Positions 9,593 through 15,812 of a stretch of 15,828 bases of DNA are shown piece after piece (positions within the stretch are counted from its first letter, which is position 1; every line of letters begins with the position of its first letter). The notes beneath the pieces were generated by a model. It saw only the letters and a program-made list of their open reading frames with translations. It ran no database searches and had not been told where the DNA came from. This DNA is from Bacteroidales bacterium UBA1735. Its GTDB lineage: Bacteria; Bacteroidota; Bacteroidia; Bacteroidales; Paludibacteraceae. The stretch lies in the NCBI GenBank assembly GCA_002315745.1, contig DCID01000006.1, positions 1 through 15,828 on the forward strand. Reading direction: 5' to 3'. Made by a program: the position numbers and the translations under genes.

Positions 9593-12500
9593 ATGAAAAG
9601 AACAATGAAAAACGTTATCCTTTCCATAATGACCGTGGTAGCATTAACCGTTTCAGTCGCTACCCAAGCTAAAGAACAAGTATATGAGATGCCGGCACCC
9701 AATGTGCCCAGCACCTATGAGTATAAACCTGACTTCAAGAAAGGTTACGGCAGTGACATGTCTAAGATGTCGGGTAATGCGGGTGTGCAGTCACTCAAAA
9801 ACATGCGTATCTACGATGTGGACTATGCCGACTATCAAGACAATAAGAACTGGTTGCAACGCATCGAGTTCTTCCTCCGTCATGCAAAGCATGTGTCGGA
9901 TAATGGTAAGATAGAAGCCGTATCGTTTACCCCTTCCACCTTCCGTGGTGGTAATCAGTCCTCGCCAGCATGGCATTTACCCACTGCAGGATTCCAGTCC
10001 GTCAATACGGTGTTGGATAGACAGGCCTTTAGTGCGAACTATACCCCCGACGTCATGTCCTACCAAGGCGGTGGCGCAGCCTATGCCGTCTATACGACTA
10101 GCTCGGAGGATGTGCATTCCGTAGGCGGTGGCGGTAACTATGGAGGCGGCAGTGCATATAGCAACAATAGCTCGTCCTATAGCGGTATCAACAATGGCGC
10201 CGTATCTATCTCCTTTGCCTATGCCTTGCCTAAATATCGTAGCCGTAGTGCCATGACCGAAGTAGGTGCACTCGCTGCGGCGGATGCGACAGAGGCTATC
10301 CGAAAAATTGCTCCGCAACGTGTGCCTCGTGATGAAGATGAGGGTGGTGTGAACCCAGATACACCAGAAACACCCATTGGAGACGGTTGCTGGGTGTTGT
10401 TATTACTTATTTTGGGATATACTATCGTGAAACTAACAGCTGCCTCTACTCCCGTTCTACTCCCGATAAAGATGCGAAAGATGAAGCATCTATGTGCGGC
10501 ATTATGCCTTGTCGTTTTTCCGATGGTCACTTTTGCTGAAGGAACAGAGACCTTATCTAACTTACCTAATGGCTTGACTTCAACTACCAGTACAGGTTCA
10601 TTCACAGGCACAAATGGACAGACTTGGTCATTCAAAGGCGAAACAGATCACACGGCAGGATCGTATAGAGCCTTGACGGTTGACCCTTCCGTCAGTGGCA
10701 ATGGTCTAAGTGGTAAACTGACCGATGCACAAAGAGATGAGGGCGTCGGAGAAGTTTCGTTTAAAGTCAAGGGTATAAACACCAATGGTTGGGGTAACTG
10801 CACCTTCCGTATTACGGTGGGGGATAAAGTGGTAGACCAGGTAGTCAATGTGGAGGACAAGAGTAAAACCTATACCTGCACCGCCATAGTCAATAAGACG
10901 GGCGCTAACACGTTGGTTATCACACTTGCTTCATGCACAGGAAATCCTAAGACTCCCATAGAAATAGGTATATTCAATATATCATGGACTTCGTATAATG
11001 GACGCACCGACTCTCCTACGATGATTGTCGATGAGTCTAATGCCGAGAAAGTGACGACGGCTTCGGTGCCCACTTACTATGCGGCAGACAATATCTACCT
11101 CGATTTGGCATCGACTACACCCAGTGCTACGTTCTACTATACGACAGATGGTACAGAACCCTCTACGGCTTCTGCTTCGGGTACACGGGTGACTTTGTCT
11201 GTGGGCAAGGATTATACCGTCAAAGCCATTGCGGTAACGGCGGCTTTGGGTACGAGCGATGTAGCTACCTGGACGGTGAAGACGGCTAAGGGTAAGATTA
11301 ATGCCAACCCCTGTGCTGCACTATGGCCTGAAACAACGGCAGACCTGAAAACTACCTATACAACCACGAAGTCGGGTAGCCCCAACTACTACTTAGGCAA
11401 AACTTCTTCGGTGATTACCAGTTGTGCGTATGTTTGCCCCGTAGGATATAGTTTCTATGCGACAGGTTCTACGCTGAAAGATATTACGGTCAATTATCAG
11501 ATAGGAACATACGTTATTAGCGGAACGGATACCACATGGGTACCTTCATCCGAATGGACATCGCTGCAAACGATTGCTTCCTCTCAAATGGTGAAGTCCA
11601 CTATGAAACGATTGGAAGTGACTATCCCAGCCGCGTTGCAATCACAGGTCGTTCGCTTACAGATACCTGCAGGACGCTACCTCTATTTCGATGACCTCAA
11701 TGCCATTGAAGTCGATAAGGAACAGTTAGCCGAACCTACTTTCTCGCAACCCGCGGGGGAGGTGAGTGCGGGAACGCAAATCACTTTGTCGGCGGCTGCG
11801 GGCGCGACCATCTACTATAGTTTGGATGGTACAAACTACCAAACGTATTCGTCTGCTATCACTATCAACTCCACCACCTCTATATTCGCGTACGCGTGCA
11901 AGGACGGTTCGGTGGACAGTTGGACGCGCAAGGTGACTTATACCACCGCGCAGCAGCAGACAGTGCCTACACCTACATTCACCCCCAATGGCGGAAACAT
12001 CAACTGGGGTGAGACCGTGACTCTGTCTTGCTCGGATAACTTGGCGTCTATCCATTACTCACTCAATGGCGGTACGGAAATCAATAGCGGTAAGGCAACG
12101 GTGACTTTGACCATCAAAGAGAACACGTCTGTATCGGCATACGCTACGCGCGAAGGATTCACCAATAGCGCAACGGCTGCGGCTTCCTTCACGGTCGTTT
12201 ATCCGCAACTGAGTAAGCCCACGATAGTGGTACCTTCGGGTAGTTCAATCGCGTACGGCACGCAGTTCACCGTCCTTCGTACGGTCGATGCGGGGGCTAC
12301 TATCTACTACCGCTTCTCTCAGGAAGAGGGCTACCTCACCTCCAAGGATTCGGTGGTGATGACGATTACTGACGATTGCACCATCTATGCCTATGCCGAT
12401 AAAGAGGGCTGCACCAAGAGCGAGAGCGTTTCTGCTTCCTACAAGGTCATCAAACCAAAGCGCGAAGCACCCACTTTCTCGCCCGATGGCAAAGAAGCCT

Positions 12501-13339
12501 TAGTGGCAGGAGAACAGATCACTATCCAAGCTCAGAACGGCGACTCGCTTTACTATAGCCTCAATGGCGGTGCCTTCCAATTGGCATTCACCCAAGTGAA
12601 ACTGCCTATCTATAGCAAGACCACTATCCGTGCTTTTGCCGCTCGGGAAGGATACCTCCATAGCGATACCGTTTCGATCACCTATACTATTCAGAAACGT
12701 ACCGCACCTACGTTCTCGTGGACGGAAGATTCGATACCTGCGGGTACAGTAGTGACGATTGCTAATGGCTATGAGAAAGACACTATTTACTATCGTATCA
12801 ATAGTGCCCCATGGCAATGGGAGATTGGCGAAGCCCAACTGACTATTACCGAGAATGTGTCCATTGACACGTATGCCGCACAGGATGGCTACGAGCCAAG
12901 CGAAATCGTGAGCAAGACCTATTTAGTGCCGACGATGGATGCACCAGTCTTTGATAAAGCTAGTGGCGAATATAAGGACTATGTGGATGTGACTATCACG
13001 GCGAAAGAGAATGCGATCATTCACTATAGTATCGATGGTGGTCTCAACTACCTCACGAGCGAAACCAATGTGCAGACCTTGCATCTGACGGAATCGACCA
13101 ATATCACCGCCTATGCAACGGCTACTGGTTATGCACGTTCGGAGAATGCGGTGGCTTCGTACACGGTTACTGCTACGCCAACTGGTGTTAACGATAACCT
13201 TAACGACAACCACAACGACAACCACAACGACAACCATAACCATAACGTACGGAAGATTATCCTCAACGGACATATCTATATCCAGCGTCCAGACGGCGTG
13301 TACGACCTTAATGGTCGTCGCGCTGTTGTGCGTTACTAA
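9593..13339 (+). CDS. Secreted protein with chitobiase-like repeats, apparently two genes joined in frame
   Basis: The ORF has 1248 residues. Residues 1-26 are a signal peptide (hydrophobic stretch from about 7, cleavage after ATQA); Met5 at 9605 is an alternative start. Residues 27-260 are unassigned and Gly/Ser/Tyr-rich near 165-200. Residues 261-280 read PIGDG, then a hydrophobic run ending in Lys, a C-terminus seen in stand-alone Bacteroidales envelope proteins. Residues 294-315 are a second complete signal peptide (MRKMKH, hydrophobic core, TFA). Then come a beta-sandwich-like region (about 10540-11020), a first chitobiase-C-terminal-like (CHB_HEX/Fn3-associated) repeat (about 11064-11280), an unassigned region (11290-11725), six more such repeats (11730-13170) with cores such as ATIYYSLDG, an Asn/Asp/His linker, and a short conserved-type tail. 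Role: probably surface display or glycan or protein binding; no active site is seen. It starts 11 bp after the giant gene. Confidence 0.85.
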   Translation: MKRTMKNVILSIMTVVALTVSVATQAKEQVYEMPAPNVPSTYEYKPDFKKGYGSDMSKMSGNAGVQSLKNMRIYDVDYADYQDNKNWLQRIEFFLRHAKHVSDNGKIEAVSFTPSTFRGGNQSSPAWHLPTAGFQSVNTVLDRQAFSANYTPDVMSYQGGGAAYAVYTTSSEDVHSVGGGGNYGGGSAYSNNSSSYSGINNGAVSISFAYALPKYRSRSAMTEVGALAAADATEAIRKIAPQRVPRDEDEGGVNPDTPETPIGDGCWVLLLLILGYTIVKLTAASTPVLLPIKMRKMKHLCAALCLVVFPMVTFAEGTETLSNLPNGLTSTTSTGSFTGTNGQTWSFKGETDHTAGSYRALTVDPSVSGNGLSGKLTDAQRDEGVGEVSFKVKGINTNGWGNCTFRITVGDKVVDQVVNVEDKSKTYTCTAIVNKTGANTLVITLASCTGNPKTPIEIGIFNISWTSYNGRTDSPTMIVDESNAEKVTTASVPTYYAADNIYLDLASTTPSATFYYTTDGTEPSTASASGTRVTLSVGKDYTVKAIAVTAALGTSDVATWTVKTAKGKINANPCAALWPETTADLKTTYTTTKSGSPNYYLGKTSSVITSCAYVCPVGYSFYATGSTLKDITVNYQIGTYVISGTDTTWVPSSEWTSLQTIASSQMVKSTMKRLEVTIPAALQSQVVRLQIPAGRYLYFDDLNAIEVDKEQLAEPTFSQPAGEVSAGTQITLSAAAGATIYYSLDGTNYQTYSSAITINSTTSIFAYACKDGSVDSWTRKVTYTTAQQQTVPTPTFTPNGGNINWGETVTLSCSDNLASIHYSLNGGTEINSGKATVTLTIKENTSVSAYATREGFTNSATAAASFTVVYPQLSKPTIVVPSGSSIAYGTQFTVLRTVDAGATIYYRFSQEEGYLTSKDSVVMTITDDCTIYAYADKEGCTKSESVSASYKVIKPKREAPTFSPDGKEALVAGEQITIQAQNGDSLYYSLNGGAFQLAFTQVKLPIYSKTTIRAFAAREGYLHSDTVSITYTIQKRTAPTFSWTEDSIPAGTVVTIANGYEKDTIYYRINSAPWQWEIGEAQLTITENVSIDTYAAQDGYEPSEIVSKTYLVPTMDAPVFDKASGEYKDYVDVTITAKENAIIHYSIDGGLNYLTSETNVQTLHLTESTNITAYATATGYARSENAVASYTVTATPTGVNDNLNDNHNDNHNDNHNHNVRKIILNGHIYIQRPDGVYDLNGRRAVVRY
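11730..13170 (+). repeat. Six consecutive chitobiase-C-terminal-like repeats (seven in total)
   Basis: Repeats start near 11730, 11965, 12205, 12460, 12695 and 12930, about 75-80 residues each. Each has the pattern 'P-x-F/I ... G-x-x-I-x-[YH]-[YHR]-[SRT]-[LIF]-[DNS] ... T-x-[IV]-x-[AT]-[YF]-A-x-x-x-G-[YFC] ... S'. A more distant copy lies at 11064-11280. These match the CHB_HEX_C_1 / Fn3-associated family, which forms small beta-sandwich spacers or binding modules in secreted Bacteroidota proteins. The repeats are clearly diverged at DNA level, so they are not recent duplications. Confidence 0.75.
13190..13237 (+). repeat. 12-bp tandem repeat coding an Asn/Asp/His linker
   Basis: Four units of consensus AACGACAACCAC occur (first AACGATAACCTT, last AACGACAACCAT), with a partial variant continuing to about 13246. 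The unit is in frame and codes Asn-Asp-Asn-His. It lies exactly between the last chitobiase-like repeat and the short C-terminal tail. The central units are identical at DNA level, which points to recent slippage or expansion. Confidence 0.9.
13247..13336 (+). other. Short Bacteroidales-type C-terminal tail
   Basis: The last 30 residues read VRKIILNGHIYIQRPDGVYD followed by LNGRRAVVRY. The pattern 'ark.i.nGqi.I.r.g..Yd..Gr.v' is common at the very end of secreted Bacteroidales proteins that also have an N-terminal signal peptide. It resembles a compressed T9SS tail, but whether it acts as a sorting signal is inferred, not shown. Confidence 0.55.
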
Positions 13340-13351
13340 TGGGCTATAATA

Positions 13352-14485
13352 ATGAGAACAATGAATGCCATGCAAGATACATATCATATTCCCGAACTCG
13401 AGGATTATATCCATCAGAGTGAACCGAATAAGCGGGAACGTGGGGCTGTGTGGCAGGCTGCGATCGGTTTGCAACAAGTGGATGGCCTTGAGCCGTCTTC
13501 CTATCTGTTGCAAACTGCTCGTCAACATATAGAGGGATCTATCACGATTGGCGAGGTTAAGCATCTCATAGATACATACTATGAGTCGCGTGGTAGGCGA
13601 GTGGAAAACAATGATTCCCGTCAGGAGGAAGCAGATAAAGTAGCTTCACGCATTGCTGAACTATTAGGTGAAGACACATTCGCATTCTCTCCTGCTCAGT
13701 TAGCCACTATTCATAGACGATTGTTCACTGGTATTTATAAGTTTGCTGGTTTGTTCCGTGATTATAATATCACAAAACGCGAATGGGTATTAGGAGGCGA
13801 TACCGTCATATATGCAGGTTTTGATACCATTACAGACACCTCAAACTACGATATGGCACAAGAGAAAAACTTTAGTTATACAGGTGTTTCTGTAGAGGAT
13901 GCCATTCGCCATCTCTCTGTATTTTGTAGCCACCTTTGGCAAGTACATGCCTTTGGTGAAGGAAATACCCGAACAACGGCGGTGTTTATGATAAAGTATA
14001 TGCGAACCTTGGGGCTTTTGGTCAATAATGATGTTTTTGCGTCGCACTCATGGTACTTCCGTAATGCTTTAGTACGTGCCAACTACACAAATTTATCAGC
14101 CAATATTACGGAGACAACCGAGTATCTGGAACAATTTTTCCGTAATATGCTTTTAGGCGAACAAAAAGAACTCAGTAATCGTCACTTACACATCCATTGG
14201 CAAGACGAACAAGAACATCGTTCCAATTTCCAAAGTGCAATTCAAAGTGCAAAATTACCTTCAAAGTGCAAAAATTGCACTTTGGAAGAATTGGCGGTAC
14301 TACATCTTCTACAGACTAATCCTTATTTGACGCAGAAGCAATTGGCTATTGAAATCCACAAGTCAGAGCGGACGATTAAGAACATAACAACCCATCTGGG
14401 AGTGCTGGGCATTATCCGTCGTGATAATGGTAAACGTAATGGCTTTTGGACTATTTTGGGTGACGAAGTAGAAGGTACAAATTAA
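13352..14485 (+). CDS. Fic family protein with VbhA-like N-terminal region and C-terminal winged helix
   Basis: The product has 377 residues and no signal peptide, so it acts in the cytoplasm. Residues about 34-77 (WQAAIGLQQVDGLEPS, then HIEGSITIGEV) resemble a VbhA-type antitoxin segment. The Fic core spans about 90-270 with the motif HAFGEGNTR at 199-207 (canonical HPFx[D/E]GN[G/K]R) and a conserved lead-in RDYNITKREWVLGGDTVIYA. Residues 310-371 form a winged helix-turn-helix (LTQKQLAIEIHKSERTIKNI), implying DNA binding or autoregulation. Fic proteins usually transfer AMP from ATP to a target protein; the target here is unknown. Two features depart from the canonical enzyme: the second motif arginine is Ala210, and the Glu of the inhibitory (S/T)xxxE(G/N) motif appears to be Asp44. 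Start options are ATG 13352, 13361 and 13370; the first is given. It lies 12 bp after the upstream ORF and 2 bp before the next. Confidence 0.9.
   Translation: MRTMNAMQDTYHIPELEDYIHQSEPNKRERGAVWQAAIGLQQVDGLEPSSYLLQTARQHIEGSITIGEVKHLIDTYYESRGRRVENNDSRQEEADKVASRIAELLGEDTFAFSPAQLATIHRRLFTGIYKFAGLFRDYNITKREWVLGGDTVIYAGFDTITDTSNYDMAQEKNFSYTGVSVEDAIRHLSVFCSHLWQVHAFGEGNTRTTAVFMIKYMRTLGLLVNNDVFASHSWYFRNALVRANYTNLSANITETTEYLEQFFRNMLLGEQKELSNRHLHIHWQDEQEHRSNFQSAIQSAKLPSKCKNCTLEELAVLHLLQTNPYLTQKQLAIEIHKSERTIKNITTHLGVLGIIRRDNGKRNGFWTILGDEVEGTN
14230..14285 (+). repeat. CAAAGTGCAA repeat cluster with a terminal inverted copy
   Basis: Three direct copies of CAAAGTGCAA start at 14231, 14243 and 14262, and an inverted copy TTGCACTTTG lies at 14275-14284. 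The third copy and the inverted copy form a perfect 10-bp hairpin with a 3-nt AAA loop. The first copy pairs with the inverted one over 11 bp. The cluster lies in the linker between the Fic core and the winged helix. Copies 1 and 2 are read as Gln-Ser-Ala, copy 3 in another frame as Ser-Lys-Cys-Lys, so the conservation is of DNA, not protein. Confidence 0.9.
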
Positions 14486-14487
14486 GT

Positions 14488-14649
14488 ATGAAAACGTCTC
14501 AGATACTGATGATCGTAGGACTCATTGTCCTACTGGCGGGGGCGGTGATGACGTTCACGCCGTGGAAAGAGTATGCGAACTATGTGCTCGTAGCGGGATT
14601 ACTGATTATCGTGGCACGGGGTGCCGTTCGCTCCCGCGAGCGTGATTAA
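14488..14649 (+). CDS. Small two-helix membrane protein, 53 aa
   Basis: ATG at 14488 follows the Fic stop by 2 bp, and TAA is at 14647-14649. The product starts MKTSQILMIVGLIVLLAGAV, has hydrophobic segments at about residues 6-23 and 33-43, a short polar loop (TPWKEYANY) between them and a basic end (RGAVRSRERD). It is consistent with an inner-membrane hairpin protein; similar small proteins of unknown function are common in Bacteroidales. Position and spacing suggest translational coupling to Fic. Its last 51 bp overlap, on the other strand, the displaced tail frame of the U32 gene. Function unknown. Confidence 0.7.
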   Translation: MKTSQILMIVGLIVLLAGAVMTFTPWKEYANYVLVAGLLIIVARGAVRSRERD

Positions 14650-14700
14650 CATCTCACACCTTGCACAATCAAACGTTAGTTTCAATAACGTACCATTCTT

Positions 14701-14727
14701 GAGCCGCAGATAATGCGGCTCATTTTT
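14701..14727 (+). terminator. Candidate intrinsic terminator of the + strand gene cluster
   Basis: GAGCCGCA (14701-14708), a GATAA loop and TGCGGCTC (14714-14721) form a perfect 8-bp GC-rich stem, followed by ATTTTT. It lies 51 bp past the stop of the 53-aa gene, the right place and polarity for the + strand transcript. The stem is also codons of the U32 tail (Glu-Pro-His-Tyr-Leu-Arg-Leu), which weakens the case. A weaker AT-rich hairpin (ACGTTA / TAACGT) sits just upstream at 14673-14691. Confidence 0.5.
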
Positions 14728-14843
14728 CATAGGGTTAGTCTTACGACAATGGCCTAACTCGTGCAGCAAACAATAGCGACACGTCATCAAAGGTTCTGTG
14801 TGAGTTGACGTCTCCATTCGTTTAATGTGCTAATAGGGATAAA

Positions 14844-14880
14844 AAGCCCCCCTCCGACTCCCCCCGTAATGGGGGAGAGA
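14844..14880. repeat. GC-rich repeat element, copy 1, inside the U32 gene
   Basis: AAGCCCCCCTCCGACT (14844-14859) is followed by a C6-GTAAT-G5 inverted repeat (7-bp stem CTCCCCC / GGGGGAG at 14858-14864 and 14871-14877). In the U32 frame it codes a loop, LSPITGGVGGGLF, just before the conserved FIP block, where relatives have no such insert. It resembles short GC-rich dispersed repeats often seen in Bacteroidales intergenic regions. Confidence 0.7.
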
Positions 14881-15127
14881 TTGGTGGTGACTTTTTTGGG
14901 GGTATAGATGGTATCACCGAGTTTAGTGAGTTGCTGGTAGATGGTCTGATAAGCCCGTTCGGGATCTTTGGCGGGCTCGTGTGGGTAGGCAAATACTTGA
15001 CTACGGTCACCAATGGTGAGACGAAAGCCCTCTTCTACGGTTTCAAAAGTGATATCTACGGGTATGCGGCGCTCGGCATGTAGCGAACGCTGAAAAGCGG
15101 TATCCAGGTTGCGGTAGAGAGGCAAGT

Positions 15128-15167
15128 GGGCGAGCGGGCGAGAAGGTGAGGAGGCGAGAGGGTGATT
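15128..15167. repeat. Degenerate 8-bp tandem repeat inside the U32 gene
   Basis: There are five successive octamers: GGGCGAGC, GGGCGAGA, AGGTGAGG, AGGCGAGA, GGGTGATT (consensus RGGYGAGA). On the minus strand they code the low-complexity segment NHPLASSPSRPLAHL, just before the conserved LYRN block, where relatives as recalled have a shorter loop. The 8-bp unit is not a multiple of three, so this is a DNA repeat rather than a protein repeat. Confidence 0.7.
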
Positions 15168-15812
15168 GGCTTGCAGGCGATAGGTGTGGTTACCCATCGG
15201 TTGCACCCCATTGACGTTGAACCCTTGATCGCCTACACATAACCCGTCGCCGTTGGCGAGAGTGACTCCCTCGTTCAGACGCACGATCAGCGGTTGGGTA
15301 GAGAGAAGTTCGCCTATATGCTCACCCGTGGACTTAGGCGTATCCCAGTTCGTCATATTCGGCGTACGACCATGCAAGAAATAGTCGGTGCCTCCGCGAT
15401 GGAACGTCTTCTCGGGGTTGGGCGTAAAATCGTATCGATAGACCGATGCCTTCGATGCCGTGACGATACCCATCTCATCCAGTTTATGCCGATAATAGGC
15501 GACGATGTTCGTCACATAGTCGGCATCCTTGAGCCGTCCCTCTATCTTAAACGTGGTCACACCGGCATCCATCAGTTCGCGTATGTACATCGAGCGGTCT
15601 AAGTCTTGCAGCGAGAGCAAGTAGCGTTGATGGATAGGTTGTCCATTATCATCCACTATCTCCTGCCCATTGGCATCCAGGAGGTCATATTGCATCCGGC
15701 ACATCTGCGCACAGCAGCCACGATTAGCCGAGCGGTTGAGTAACACTTCCGATAAGTAGCACCGCCCCGAATAGGACACACATAGTGCGCCATGGATGAA
15801 GGCTTCGAGTTC

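Larger units (their letters stand above)
10472..13339 (+). other. Possible separate second gene start (internal signal peptide) within the 1248-aa ORF
   Basis: ATG at 10472 (or 10481) would start a 955-aa protein beginning with a textbook signal peptide: basic n-region, hydrophobic core LCAALCLVVFPMV, and cleavage site T-F-A before Glu-Gly. The 13 residues just before it (281-293) resemble translated spacer. In the +1 frame a TAA at 10467-10469 lies two bases before this ATG, and TGA and TAA also occur at 10428 and 10434. A small indel or stop loss could therefore have joined two once-separate genes, or translation may also initiate here. The sequence cannot decide which. Confidence 0.5.

Noticed and set aside
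13345..13350. TATAAT just before the Fic start as a promoter -10 box
   Set aside because: It is only one base from the ATG and Bacteroidota promoters use a different -7 element (TAnnTTTG). The match is probably chance.
12923..13564. 213-aa minus-strand ORF spanning the Fic start
   Set aside because: It runs antisense through the chitobiase-like repeats, the 12-bp tandem and the Fic N-terminus, with a low-complexity Val run coming from that tandem. It is not a real gene.
13190..14285. Short repeats as a CRISPR array
   Set aside because: The units are 10-12 bp, lack uniform spacers and lie within coding sequence.
14785..14795. CTT TGA at the U32 frame change as a prfB-like programmed +1 frameshift site
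   Set aside because: The tail is in the -1 frame, not +1. No X-XXY-YYZ slippery heptamer is present, and the missing linker points to a deletion.
14599..14817. A separate 72-aa Cys-rich protein on the minus strand
   Set aside because: Its sequence matches the C-terminal end of U32-family proteins, directly after the U32 frame, so it is better read as the displaced tail of that gene.
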